Origin: Streptomyces sp. NBC_00490
GTDB taxonomy: Bacteria > Actinomycetota > Actinomycetes > Streptomycetales > Streptomycetaceae
DNA: 64,000 nt
Direction of reading: 5' to 3'
Assembly (NCBI RefSeq): GCF_036013645.1
Contig: NZ_CP107869.1
Span: forward strand, 1,488,001-1,552,000
Below the pieces are notes generated by a model. It was not told where the DNA came from. It saw only the letters and a program-made list of their open reading frames with translations, and did not search any database. The position numbers and the translations under genes are program-made. Positions 33,356 to 41,579 of the stretch are shown here, one piece after another. Each line of letters begins with the position of its first letter. Position 1 is the first letter of the stretch.

Positions 33356-33796
33356 ATGGCCAACGTCTCGCCCACCCGAGGTGACATCACCAGCCACCCT
33401 GACGCTTCCGAAATGCGGGCACGGTACGCCCGTATGCTCGGCGGCCGCGATGTGGCACTCGTGGACGGACCGGTGTTCCTGCTCGGTCTGTACTGCGCCG
33501 TATCCCCCTGGATACTCCACTACACGACGAGCCAGCCCGCCCTCGTGCCCCACAACCTGATCGTGGGCATCGCGATCGGCCTGCTGGCCCTCGGATTCAC
33601 CCAGACCCCGGAACGCATGTACGGCCTCAGCTGGGCCTTCTGCGCGGTCGGTCTGTGGATGATCGTGTCGCCCTGGATCGTCGGCGACAGCCCGGATGCG
33701 GGCGTCATCCTGAACAACGTCATCATCGGCGCCCTGGCCGTCATCCTGGGGCTGATGTGCACGGTCACCGCGGCGAAGAGCGTCCCCAGGGCCTAG
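33356..33796 (+). CDS. SPW-repeat membrane protein
   Basis: A 146-aa inner-membrane protein with four predicted helices. Each helix pair contains the SPW motif (LYCAVSPWILHY and LWMIVSPWIVGD), which gives the family its name. The 45-residue N-terminus is polar. AAAGGAG lies eight bases before the ATG at 33356, deciding against the longer frame from 33335. The family is associated with stress in actinobacteria, but its function is unknown. It follows the ECF sigma gene and may be one of its targets. Confidence 0.88.
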   Translation: MANVSPTRGDITSHPDASEMRARYARMLGGRDVALVDGPVFLLGLYCAVSPWILHYTTSQPALVPHNLIVGIAIGLLALGFTQTPERMYGLSWAFCAVGLWMIVSPWIVGDSPDAGVILNNVIIGALAVILGLMCTVTAAKSVPRA

Positions 33797-33821
33797 GAAC
33801 ACCCGGAGAGGAAGCGACCCC

Positions 33822-33848
33822 GGCCGGTCCGCGCCCCGCGGGCCGGCC
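33822..33848. terminator. Bidirectional terminator between SPW and ArsR-SRPBCC genes
   Basis: A 12-bp stem (33822-33833 with 33837-33848, one G-U pair) with a three-base loop fills the convergent gap. It serves the SPW gene on the plus strand and the regulator gene (ends 33857) on the minus strand. Confidence 0.7.
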
Positions 33849-33856
33849 GCCCCGCG

Positions 33857-34618
33857 TCACGGCACCAGCCACGGCTCCTGCGGGAGCGGACTGCCGGTCT
33901 CCAGCAGCGACTTGAGGTTCGACAGCACCGCCGCCCAGCCCGAGGCCGCCTCGGCGCGCTCGCCGTCGTCGGCCAGGTTCTCGTGGGTGACGGTGAGGCG
34001 GACGATGTCGCCGTGCTGCCGGATGTCGAAGGTGACCCGGGAGTACCTGTCGCCCCGGCCCTCGTCCTCGGGCGCGGCCCAGCTGGTGACGAGGCGGGTG
34101 GGACGCTCACTCTCCACGACGGTGCCGACGACGTCGGCGACACCGGAACCGTCGGTCCGTACATGCTCCCAGCGGGACCCCTGCTTCCAGTCGGAGACAT
34201 TGCTGTGCCCCCAGTAGGCCGCGGTGAGGTCGGCGTCGGTGAGGGCGTCCCAGACCTTTTCCGGTGTGCTCTCGATGTAGGTGACGTACACGAACGTGGG
34301 CTTGTCGGTCATGGCTTCCTCGGCTCGTCGCTTCACGGCACCGAGCGCGCTCAGGCGCGGGCGCTCGAACTTGTCGATCCACCGCTCCTGGATCTCATGG
34401 AGCGGGACCGGATTGAGGTAGTGCAGCTTCTCCCGCCCCCGCCGCACCGCGCCGACCAGGTTGGCCGCCTCCAGGAGGGCCAGGTGCTGGGTCACCGACT
34501 GACGCGTCATGGCGATGCGCTCGCACAGCTCGCCGAGCGTCTGGCCGTTGTGCTCGTGCAGCCGGTCCAGCAGCAGTCTGCGCGTGTCGTCGGCCAGCGC
34601 CTTGAAGACCCTGTCCAT
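33857..34618 (-). CDS. ArsR-family regulator fused to an SRPBCC (AHSA1-like) domain
   Basis: A 253-aa fusion. Residues 1-95 are an ArsR winged helix (DRVFKALADDTRRLLLDRLH, TLGELCERIAMTRQSVTQHL, LLEAANLVGAVRRGREKLHY). From about residue 103 an SRPBCC/START-like ligand-binding domain follows (FVYVTYIESTPEKVWDALTD, YWGHSNVSDWKQGSRWEHVR, VTFDIRQHGDIVRLTVTHEN). Usually the two are separate neighbouring genes; fusion suggests that DNA binding responds to a hydrophobic ligand held by the second domain. The frame is open to 34732, but the ArsR domain starts at the ATG at 34618. A 7-6-7 operator overlaps its promoter, implying autorepression. Confidence 0.9.
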   Translation of the reverse strand: MDRVFKALADDTRRLLLDRLHEHNGQTLGELCERIAMTRQSVTQHLALLEAANLVGAVRRGREKLHYLNPVPLHEIQERWIDKFERPRLSALGAVKRRAEEAMTDKPTFVYVTYIESTPEKVWDALTDADLTAAYWGHSNVSDWKQGSRWEHVRTDGSGVADVVGTVVESERPTRLVTSWAAPEDEGRGDRYSRVTFDIRQHGDIVRLTVTHENLADDGERAEAASGWAAVLSNLKSLLETGSPLPQEPWLVP

Positions 34619-34652
34619 TCCCGAGTCGCCCTCTGATCGCACACTCCACGTT

Positions 34653-34677
34653 ATGCAGGCATTTACCTGCATGTCAA
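34653..34677 (-). promoter_or_regulatory. Autoregulatory operator and promoter of the ArsR-SRPBCC gene
   Basis: ATGCAGG-CATTTA-CCTGCAT is a perfect inverted repeat (34653-34672). On the minus strand TTGACA (34677-34672) is a consensus -35, followed after 18 bp by TAACGT (-10). The inverted repeat fills the spacer, so a bound ArsR dimer would block RNA polymerase. The ATG lies about 30 bp downstream. Confidence 0.75.
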
Positions 34678-34730
34678 CGCGGCACGAAAGGAGGTGTCCG
34701 ACGGCACGGGACGACTGCCACGCTCCCACC

Positions 34731-35174
34731 ATGGATCACTGCGAGGTGTTGCTCATCGGCGGTCGCGCCGGCGTCGGCAGGACGAGCGTGGGCTGGGAGG
34801 TCTCGGCACGGCTCCGGAGCGCGCGCGTCGCTCACGCCGTGATCGACGGGGACTTCATGGGGCAGGTGCATCCTGCCCCCGAAGGGGATCCGCACCGGGC
34901 GGCGATCAGCGAGCGCAACCTGGGTGACGGTGTCCGGATCGTCAGGGTCCTGCTCACCGCGACCGACGAGACAACGGAACGACGCCTGCGCGGACGGGAG
35001 TTGGGCTCCGAGCTGGACGCGGAACTCCGCAGCAGCGCACGCGAGGCACGGCTGCTGGACGAGCGTGCGCCGGCCGGCACCCTGCGGGTGGGGACCGACG
35101 GGCGCTCCGTGATCGACATCGCGGCCGAAGGGGTGGCCGCCACCGGATGGGTTTCTGGAGGGGCCAGAGCTTGA
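34731..35174 (+). CDS. P-loop nucleotide-binding protein, apparently internally shortened
   Basis: A 147-aa protein beginning EVLLIGGRAGVGRTSVGWEV, a Walker A loop whose usual Lys is Arg (GVGRTS). It then has AHAVIDGDFMGQVHPAPEGD, ISERNLGDGVRIVRVLLTAT, RRLRGRELGSELDAELRSSA and DIAAEGVAATGWV. Relatives that I recall are about 180 aa, with roughly 35 residues between the ERNL and VRIVRVLL segments; here these are almost adjacent, implying an in-frame deletion. With the Lys change, nucleotide binding may be lost. Function of the family is unknown (kinase-like). Confidence 0.65.
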   Translation: MDHCEVLLIGGRAGVGRTSVGWEVSARLRSARVAHAVIDGDFMGQVHPAPEGDPHRAAISERNLGDGVRIVRVLLTATDETTERRLRGRELGSELDAELRSSAREARLLDERAPAGTLRVGTDGRSVIDIAAEGVAATGWVSGGARA

Positions 35175-35268
35175 CGCCCTGTTGACCGGTGGGGGATACC
35201 GAACGGACTGTACGGGCCGCCCGGGGGCATCCGGACTACTGCGGGGGTCTTGAGAAGAGGGGCTGGAG

Positions 35269-35538
35269 ATGGAGATCTCGGGCATCATCAGCGCGATCGT
35301 GATCGGCATCGTCATCGGTGTGCTGGGCCGACTCGTGATCCCGGGCCGGCAGCGCATCGGGATCCTGCTGACCATCGTCGTCGGCATCGTGGCCGCACTG
35401 CTCGGCTCGGCGATCGCCGCGGGGTTCGACGTGGCCGACACCAAGGGCGTCGACTGGGTCGAATGGCTCATCCAGATCGCTCTCGCCGCGCTCGGCGTCG
35501 CCGCTCTGGACCGGTCGAGGCCGAGGGCGCGCCGCTGA
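35269..35538 (+). CDS. GlsB/YeaQ/YmgE-family stress membrane protein
   Basis: An 89-aa membrane protein with three hydrophobic segments (about 4-22, 31-52, 65-80). It has the glycine-rich family pattern ISAIVIGIVIGVLGRLVIPG followed by IGILLTIVVGIVAALLGSAI. The loop LVIPGRQRIG matches the conserved LxPGxxxxG turn. These 'transglycosylase-associated' proteins are induced by stress; a biochemical function is not established. GGAGATGGAG surrounds the start. It stands alone, about 95 bp after the P-loop gene. Confidence 0.85.
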   Translation: MEISGIISAIVIGIVIGVLGRLVIPGRQRIGILLTIVVGIVAALLGSAIAAGFDVADTKGVDWVEWLIQIALAALGVAALDRSRPRARR

Positions 35539-35640
35539 CCGTGTGCGGCGGGCGCGCATCGAAATCCCGTTGCGGGCGTGGTCCGGCGATGGTTTGCTTC
35601 TGCGGCCCATCGCCGGACACGACTCTGACACGGAGCCCCG

Positions 35641-36513
35641 TTGACCCTGCGCATCATCCCGCTGGCCGACCCCGAACCCGGCGCTTCCAGTCGCCGCCTG
35701 GCCTGGCTGGCCGCGGCGGCCGACGGAGCACCGACCGGGTCCGCCTTCCTGCGGCTGTTCACGAAGGCCGGGCAGGAGCATCTCGCGGAACTGGAGATCG
35801 CCGTGCACGGCGCCGAGCGGCGGCGGGGCGTCGGCACCCGTCTGCTGGAGGCCGCCGTGGCCACGGCGCGGGCCGAGGGACGGCGGACCGTCGTCGCGCA
35901 GGCCGAACAGGGCTCCCCCGCCGACCGGTTCCTGGCGGCCCGGGGCTTCCGTCCGGTGCTCTCCCTGACCTACGCCAGGCTCGCCCTGGCCGAAGCGGAC
36001 GTCACCGCGGTAGGTGAACAGCCTTGCCTCGGCTATGAGTTGACCGAGTGGGACGGCGTCGTGCCGGACGAACTCGCCCAGTCGTACGCCGACTCACGCC
36101 GCGCCATGGACGACATGCCGATGGAGGGCACCGACTACGGCACGGTCGTCTGGGACGTGGAGCGGGTGGTCGCCGCGGCCGAGGCGGTCGCGCGGCGCGG
36201 TGAACTGCTGCACACCGTCGCCGCGGTGGACACGGTGAACGGATCGGTCGTCGGCTTCTCCGAACTCGTCGTGCCGGGCGACGGCCGGGGCGACGGACAG
36301 CACTACGGTACGGCCGTGCTGCCGGAGCACCGCGGCCATGGCCTCGCCCGCTGGATGAAGGCGGCGTCGATCCGCCGCGCCCGTGAACGGCACCCGGAAC
36401 TCGCCGGGTTGCTCACCGACACCGCGAACAGCAACGCGCCCATGCTCGCCGTCAACGAGGCCCTCGGCTACGTGCCCACCCACAAGGCGGTGGAGTACCA
36501 GCTAGACCTGTGA
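35641..36513 (+). CDS. Tandem GNAT N-acetyltransferase
   Basis: A 290-aa protein made of two GNAT domains. The first (about 5-120) has the acetyl-CoA loop ERRRGVGTRLLEAAVATARA and AEQGSPADRFLAARGFRPVL. The second (about 130-285) has VVGFSELVVPGDG, QHYGTAVLPEHRGHGLARWM and SNAPMLAVNEALGYVPTH. It is likely to acetylate a small amine or antibiotic-like substrate. The start is a TTG at 35641, seven bases after GGAG; no ATG suits. Its 3' end overlaps by 12 bp that of the convergent SDR gene. Confidence 0.88.
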   Translation: MTLRIIPLADPEPGASSRRLAWLAAAADGAPTGSAFLRLFTKAGQEHLAELEIAVHGAERRRGVGTRLLEAAVATARAEGRRTVVAQAEQGSPADRFLAARGFRPVLSLTYARLALAEADVTAVGEQPCLGYELTEWDGVVPDELAQSYADSRRAMDDMPMEGTDYGTVVWDVERVVAAAEAVARRGELLHTVAAVDTVNGSVVGFSELVVPGDGRGDGQHYGTAVLPEHRGHGLARWMKAASIRRARERHPELAGLLTDTANSNAPMLAVNEALGYVPTHKAVEYQLDL

Positions 36514-37416
36514 GGCACGCAGCGCGGCCACACCCTCGCGGCAGGACGGGTACACCGGCGACCAGCCCAGTTCCCGCTCGGCCTTGGCGATGGACACCCG
36601 CAGCGTCGCCGCCACCACCACCTGTGCGTAGGACATCGGCCGCATCAGCCACATCGGTACGGTCATCGGCTTCGGCAGGCCGAACTCCTCGGACACGCAC
36701 TCGAGATAGCCCCGGAACCCCATGGGGGTGCGGTCCGCGATGTTGTACGCCTGTCCCGGACGGCCCTTGTCGACGGCGGCCGCCATGGCGCGGCCCGCGT
36801 CGGCGAGTTCGATCCACGGCAGGACCCGACCGTGGTCGGCGGGAGCGGGCAGTTGCCGCTTGCGCAGCATCGGCACGAGGTTCTCGGTGCCGCCAGGGCC
36901 GTAGAAGGCGCCGTAGCGCAGCGCGATGCCCTCCAGCCCCTCGGCCTCGAAGGTCAGCCGCTCCTTGGTGCGCATGCCGTCGAGGTGCCGTTCCAGCTCC
37001 GGGTTGTTGCCGCGCGGGCCGAAGGTGTCGTCCTCGGTGAGTTCCCGGTCGCCGTGGTCGCCGTAGCCGTAGCCGAAGACCATCGACTCCGACACGAAGC
37101 GGCGGGCACCGGCGGCCTGGGCGGCCTCGATCAGGTGCGCGGTGCCCTCGATGCGCAGTGCGTCGGTGGCGTACATGTCGCGGTGCCGCATGGGCGGCTT
37201 GCTCAGGGCCGTCGCCGCGTGGATCACGGTGTCGAAGCGGTGGCCGTCGACGCCGCGCAACACGGCGTCGCGGTCCAGGAGGTCGGCGCGGATGTCGCTG
37301 CCCGGCCTGCGGCCGAGCCCGGTGACCTTGTGGCCCGCCTCGGTGAGGGCTCGGCTGATCTGGCGGCCGAGGGCTCCGCTGGCGCCTGCGAGGAGGATGC
37401 TCTGGTTCATCGTCAT
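36502..37416 (-). CDS. NAD-dependent epimerase/dehydratase family protein
   Basis: A 304-aa extended SDR. SILLAGASGALGRQISRALT is the Rossmann GxxGxxG loop. DTVIHAATALSKPPM, RRFVSESMVFGYGYGDHG and the PGGTENLVPMLR / LPWIELADAGRAMAAAVD blocks fit nucleotide-sugar epimerase-like enzymes. The canonical Ser-Tyr-Lys triad is only partly visible (SESMVFGYG; the YxxxK is not clear), so the reaction is uncertain. The start is the ATG at 37416, with an alternative two codons later. It stands alone on this strand after the GNAT gene at 37474. Confidence 0.85.
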   Translation of the reverse strand: MTMNQSILLAGASGALGRQISRALTEAGHKVTGLGRRPGSDIRADLLDRDAVLRGVDGHRFDTVIHAATALSKPPMRHRDMYATDALRIEGTAHLIEAAQAAGARRFVSESMVFGYGYGDHGDRELTEDDTFGPRGNNPELERHLDGMRTKERLTFEAEGLEGIALRYGAFYGPGGTENLVPMLRKRQLPAPADHGRVLPWIELADAGRAMAAAVDKGRPGQAYNIADRTPMGFRGYLECVSEEFGLPKPMTVPMWLMRPMSYAQVVVAATLRVSIAKAERELGWSPVYPSCREGVAALRASQV

Positions 37417-37473
37417 GCCCTTGCGACGGATCGGGTGGCCGCGGATGTGACATCCCCCGGAGTGGGGTCCGCG

Positions 37474-38250
37474 TCAGGGTGTGTACAGGTACGGAGTGGT
37501 CGTGGTGAGCGGCTCGAAGCCGAGCCGTTCCAGGATGGGGCGGCTGGCCGGCATGGCGTCCACCTGAAGATAGCGGTAGCCGCGCTCCGCCGCCTCGCGG
37601 GCGCGCACGGCGACCAGGGCGCGGTAGATGCCACGGCCGCGCCAGGCCTCGACGGTGCCGCCGCCCCACAGACCGGCGAACCGGGTGCCGGGTACAAGCT
37701 CCATCCGGGCCGCGCTGACCGGGGTGTCCCCCGCCAGGGCGACGACGGCGACCACGCTGTCCGGGTCGGCGGTGAGCTGGGCCAGCAGCTGGTGGCGCAG
37801 CCGGGTGCTGTCGGAGCCGAAGGCCGCCTCGTGCACGTCAGCGACGAGGTCGACGCCCGCCCGGTCGGTGACGGGCAGGATGCGCACGCCCTCGGGCGGC
37901 TCGGCGTCGAGGGTCAGGTCGTTGACCTCACCGATCATCAGGGTCTCCTCCGGCTGCGCGGTGAACCCCGCTGTCCTGAGCCGCTGCCCGAGGTCGACCG
38001 GCAGGTCGTGCCCGTAGAGCTTCCACTCGAACTCGCGACCGAGTCCGGAGAAGTACGAGATCTGCTCGGCTATCGCCGCGTCCGCGCCGTCGGCGTCCAG
38101 GTCGGACCAGACCACTCCGTTCCATCCCTGCTCGGAGGAGACCTGGCGGACCACCTTGCCGACCCGCTCGATCCGGGACTCGGGGCTGTCCGGCTGTGCG
38201 CCTTCGCGCATGTCCCGGTCGTACAGGGCGAGTACCGCGGTGTGATCCAT
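37474..38250 (-). CDS. GNAT family N-acetyltransferase
   Basis: A 258-aa protein with a C-terminal GNAT domain: VVAVVALAGDTPVSAARMEL, GGGTVEAWRGRGIYRALVAV (acetyl-CoA-binding loop RGRGIYR) and GYRYLQVDAMPASRPILERL. The N-terminal 130 residues (DHTAVLALYDRDMREGAQPD onwards) form a degenerate first half, as is common in actinobacterial members. The substrate is unknown. It is divergent from the deaminase gene, with a 142-bp shared upstream region. Confidence 0.88.
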   Translation of the reverse strand: MDHTAVLALYDRDMREGAQPDSPESRIERVGKVVRQVSSEQGWNGVVWSDLDADGADAAIAEQISYFSGLGREFEWKLYGHDLPVDLGQRLRTAGFTAQPEETLMIGEVNDLTLDAEPPEGVRILPVTDRAGVDLVADVHEAAFGSDSTRLRHQLLAQLTADPDSVVAVVALAGDTPVSAARMELVPGTRFAGLWGGGTVEAWRGRGIYRALVAVRAREAAERGYRYLQVDAMPASRPILERLGFEPLTTTTPYLYTP

Positions 38251-38392
38251 GGATTCACTCCAGCATCAGGGAGCCCGGGCGGCAACACGTTTACGGGCCA
38301 TCACCAGGAGGCGCGGACGCCGCGCCTTCCCGCTCGCGGGCGGACAATAGGGTGCCTGATCGAAGATCACACCGCCGGAAGGGTTGTACGTC

Positions 38393-38872
38393 ATGGTCGT
38401 GAAGGACGCCGAGCTGCCGTATCTGCGCCGCTGTGTGGAGCTGGCCGCGGAGGCCCTGGAGGCGGGGGACGAGCCGTTCGGTTCGGTGCTGGTGGGAGCG
38501 GACGGCGAGGTGCTCGCCGAGGACCACAACCGGGTGGCCTCCGGCGACCGCACCCGCCACCCCGAGTTCGAGCTGGCGCGCTGGTCCGCGGCCCACATGT
38601 CGCCCGAGGCGCGGGCGGCGGCGACCGTCTACACCTCCGGCGAGCACTGTCCTATGTGCGCGGCCGCCCACGCCTGGGTGGGCCTCGGCCGCATCGTCTA
38701 TGTCGCCTCCTCGGAACAACTGGCCCAGTGGTTGAGCCAGTTGGGGGTTCCGGCACCACCGGTGCGAACCCTGCCGGTGCACGAGGTGGCGCCCGGGGTG
38801 GCCGTGGAGGGCCCGGTGCCGGCGCTCACCGAGGAGGTGCACGCACTCCACCGGCGCTTCCACCAGGGGTGA
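38393..38872 (+). CDS. Nucleoside/guanine deaminase-family protein
   Basis: A 159-aa cytidine-deaminase-fold zinc enzyme. The active-site motifs are TRHPEFELARW (HPE, where most members have HAE: Zn-binding His and catalytic Glu) and TSGEHCPMCAAAHAW (CxxC zinc ligands, with His instead of the usual Pro before the first Cys). GDEPFGSVLVGADGEVLAED is the standard substrate-loop strand. The frame opens at a TTG (38384), but GGAAGGG fits the ATG at 38393. It probably deaminates a nucleobase or nucleoside. Confidence 0.85.
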   Translation: MVVKDAELPYLRRCVELAAEALEAGDEPFGSVLVGADGEVLAEDHNRVASGDRTRHPEFELARWSAAHMSPEARAAATVYTSGEHCPMCAAAHAWVGLGRIVYVASSEQLAQWLSQLGVPAPPVRTLPVHEVAPGVAVEGPVPALTEEVHALHRRFHQG

Positions 38873-39060
38873 CGCCTACGGTCTCGCCCTCGTACCGGCG
38901 TACGGCACCCGAAGGACGGGGACGGTCTCGCTCTCCGTGGTGTCTCCGACGGGAAAGCCCCGGCGTCCTGACGAGAAGGGCCCGTGTGTGCTCGGCCGGG
39001 GTCGGCGGAGGCCCCACCGGTCACCGCCCGGAGGGGCCTTCCGTCTCCGTGAAGGAACCG

Positions 39061-39711
39061 TCAGCGCTCCGACCGCGGGCGGAAGCGGCGGTACAGGGCG
39101 GCTCCGCCCAGCATCAGCGCGGCGCTGCCCGCGACGGCGGGGAGGGTCTGGTCCGCTCCCGTGTGAGCGAGCGAGGACGCAGGCTGCTCCGGCCCGGGCT
39201 CGTCGGCCTTCGGACCCGGGCGCGGCTTCGGAGGGGCGGCCTCCGGCTCGGGTGCCGGCTTCACGGGGGTCTCGGCGGGCTGTTCGCCAGAGGTGTTGAC
39301 GGACTCGTTGCCGACGGCCGCGTTGCCGACCCCTGCCACGCTCACACCGTTCCCGCTGACGTTCACCGGGAGGTGGACCGGAAGCTGGACACCGTTGCCG
39401 GAGACCACCCCCGGCGAATCCTTTCCGCTGCTCTGCGCGGCGGCGCCCGCGGGCGCCGGGCCGTTCTCGCCGCCCTCGTTCACACAGGTGTTGCCCGCGG
39501 CGGGGTTGAGGAGCCCCACCACGTTCACGGTGTTGCCGCAGACGTTCACCGGGACATGCACCGGGAGCTGGATCGTGTTGCCGGAGACGACCCCGGGCGA
39601 GCCGGCCGTCTCGCCGTCCGCCGCGGAGTCGGCGTAAGCGGGCATCGCCGCAGCCATCGCGCCGGACACGGCGGCGACGGCGATCACACCGTTTCGGGTA
39701 ACCCGTTTCAT
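39061..39711 (-). CDS. chpB: Long chaplin with two chaplin domains and sortase signal
   Basis: A 216-aa secreted hydrophobic aerial-hyphae protein. It has a signal peptide (KRVTRNGVIAVAAVSGAMAA, cleavage near YADS). Two chaplin domains follow: GSPGVVSGNTIQLPVHVPVN plus VCGNTVNVVGLLNPAAGNTC (about 45-85), and SPGVVSGNGVQLPVHLPVNV plus SGNGVSVAGVGNAAVGN (about 105-145). A Pro/Glu-rich spacer, the sortase motif LAHTG, a membrane helix and a basic tail complete it. Domain 1 has the paired cysteines; domain 2 has Ser and Glu there. The start at 39711 has AGGGAA upstream. The symbol is chosen for long-chaplin architecture and a nearby Nsd gene, recalling S. coelicolor chpB; chpA/chpC cannot be excluded. 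Confidence 0.85.
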   Translation of the reverse strand: MKRVTRNGVIAVAAVSGAMAAAMPAYADSAADGETAGSPGVVSGNTIQLPVHVPVNVCGNTVNVVGLLNPAAGNTCVNEGGENGPAPAGAAAQSSGKDSPGVVSGNGVQLPVHLPVNVSGNGVSVAGVGNAAVGNESVNTSGEQPAETPVKPAPEPEAAPPKPRPGPKADEPGPEQPASSLAHTGADQTLPAVAGSAALMLGGAALYRRFRPRSER

Positions 39712-39732
39712 AGGTTCCCTGCCTTCCAGAAC

Positions 39733-39780
39733 ATGGTTCGCGGGCACTCACCCGCATGCCATAAAACGCGGGCGAACCAT
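39733..39780 (-). promoter_or_regulatory. Inverted repeat in the chaplin 5' region
   Basis: ATGGTTCGC (39733-39741) and GCGAACCAT (39772-39780) are perfect complements 30 bp apart, with a nested GCGGG/CCCGC pair inside. They begin 22 bp before the chaplin ATG. It could be a 5'-UTR stem-loop near the ribosome site or a dimer-binding operator. Confidence 0.45.
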
Positions 39781-39984
39781 CCGAGTTATGGCTTATCGGC
39801 CTTTCACCCCATCGAGCGTCACGGTTGTCGAACTAGTCGTAAAACCTTCGAATGCTTGCGGAAGGGCGCAGGGTAAGGCACTCCGCACGGGCCCGCCCGT
39901 CCGGAGGCGGCGCCTCCGGGGGCCGCTTATCGTGATCGAGGGCGCTGTTCTCGCGGTCCGCAGCGGGCGCCCCTGGAGGCATCG

Positions 39985-41541
39985 ATGCTGGCCAAGCTGT
40001 CCACGCGGCGCTGTGCGCTGACCGGAGCGGTGGGCCTCGCTCTGCTGAGCGCGGGGCTGCCCACGGCGACCACCCACCGCGACGGGCCCGACCTCTCACG
40101 GTTCTACGACCAGAAGGTCAGGTGGTCGAAGTGCGAGGGCATGGAGGCCCCCAAGGATCTCCAGTGCGGCAAGATCACGGTCCCCCTCGACTACGCCAAG
40201 CCCAAGTCGGGAACCCTCCAACTGGCCCTGGCCCGTTATCGGGCGACCGGGAAGCCGAAGGGTTCGGTGCTGCTGAACTTCGGCGGCCCCGGTGGCGCCG
40301 GCGTGAGTGAACTCGCCTCGAGCGGCGACGAGTTCATGGGTCTGGCCAAGGGGTACGACGTCGTGTCCTTCGATCCGCGCGGGGTCGGCCGGTCCTCGCC
40401 GGTCAGCTGCGGGGACGGCACCGACGAGGCGCTCGCGGCGGCGGAGGGCGGTGACGATCCGCGGGCGCTGCTGCGGCAGTTGAAGCGGGTCGCCGCCGCC
40501 TGTGCCGAGCACTCCGGCCCCGTCCTCCCGCACATCGGCACGGTCAACGCCTCCCGCGACATGGACGTCATGCGCGCGGCCCTCGGCGACAAGAAGCTCA
40601 ACTACCTGGGCTTCTCCTACGGAACCCGGCTCGGCGCGGTCTACGCCGCTCAGTTCCCGAAGAAGGTCGGCCGGTTGGTGCTCGACGGTGTGGACACACT
40701 GACGGAGCCGCTCACCGAGCAGAGCAGGGTGGGTGCGGAGGGCCAGCAGATCGCGCTGGAGGACTTCATCGACTGGTGCACCGAGGACATCGCCTGCCCC
40801 TTCGGCCAGGATCCCCGCACGGCCCGGGAGCAGGTCGTCCGGCTCGTCGACTCGCTCGACCAGGATCCGCTGCCGTCCGACTGGGGCTACGACTTCACCG
40901 GCCAGGACCTCGTGGGCGCCATCGCACAGGCCCTCTACAGCAGGGAACTGTGGCCCTTGCTGGAGCGGGCCCTCGCCCAGCTCGTCGAGGACGGGGACAC
41001 CCGGGGCATCGAGGCGTTCGCCTCGGGCGGGATCACGCTCCCCCGCCACGCGAAGAGCGACGGCGAGCTGGCCGACGGGGACGAGGTCCCGCTGGACAAT
41101 CTGCCGGCGGCGCTGATGGCGATCAACTGCGCGGACGACCCCGACCGGCCCACCGCCGACGAGATCACCCGCGGCCTCGGCCGGCTGCGCGCCGCGTACG
41201 AGGACGCCTCCCCCGTCTTCGGCCGCTACCGTCTCACCGAGGTGCTGACGTGCTACGGCCGCCCCAAGGGCACCGACTTCATCCGCGACGAGGTCCGGGA
41301 CGTCGACACCCCGAAGATGCTCCTCGTGGGCACCCGCGGCGACCCGGCGACGCCGTACCGCTGGACCGTGGAGACGGCGAAGCGGCTCGGCGGCTCGGCG
41401 GTCGTGCTCGACAACAAGGGCGACGGCCACACCGGGTACGCCTCCTCCCGGTGCGTCCAGCGCAAGGTCGACACCTTCCTCCTGTACGGGACCCTGCCGC
41501 CCAGCGGCAGCTCCTGCGGTTCGGAGACGGACGACGAGTGA
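39985..41541 (+). CDS. Secreted alpha/beta-hydrolase peptidase (S33, tripeptidyl aminopeptidase-like)
   Basis: A 518-aa exported protease. The N-terminus STRRCALTGAVGLALLSAGL is a signal peptide without a lipobox. LNFGGPGGAGVSEL is the oxyanion HGGPG-like block, DVVSFDPRGVGRSSPVSC follows, and the nucleophile elbow is LGFSYGTRLGAVYA (Ser about 206). The catalytic Asp and His lie in LLVGTRGDPATPYRW and DGHTGY near residues 445-480. It resembles SlpD/SlpE tripeptidyl aminopeptidases of Streptomyces that trim N-terminal tripeptides from secreted proteins. It lies 273 bp from the divergent chaplin gene. Confidence 0.92.
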   Translation: MLAKLSTRRCALTGAVGLALLSAGLPTATTHRDGPDLSRFYDQKVRWSKCEGMEAPKDLQCGKITVPLDYAKPKSGTLQLALARYRATGKPKGSVLLNFGGPGGAGVSELASSGDEFMGLAKGYDVVSFDPRGVGRSSPVSCGDGTDEALAAAEGGDDPRALLRQLKRVAAACAEHSGPVLPHIGTVNASRDMDVMRAALGDKKLNYLGFSYGTRLGAVYAAQFPKKVGRLVLDGVDTLTEPLTEQSRVGAEGQQIALEDFIDWCTEDIACPFGQDPRTAREQVVRLVDSLDQDPLPSDWGYDFTGQDLVGAIAQALYSRELWPLLERALAQLVEDGDTRGIEAFASGGITLPRHAKSDGELADGDEVPLDNLPAALMAINCADDPDRPTADEITRGLGRLRAAYEDASPVFGRYRLTEVLTCYGRPKGTDFIRDEVRDVDTPKMLLVGTRGDPATPYRWTVETAKRLGGSAVVLDNKGDGHTGYASSRCVQRKVDTFLLYGTLPPSGSSCGSETDDE

Positions 41542-41579
41542 GATCCGCCGCCGCGGACAGGGCACCGGGGGCCCGGGAC

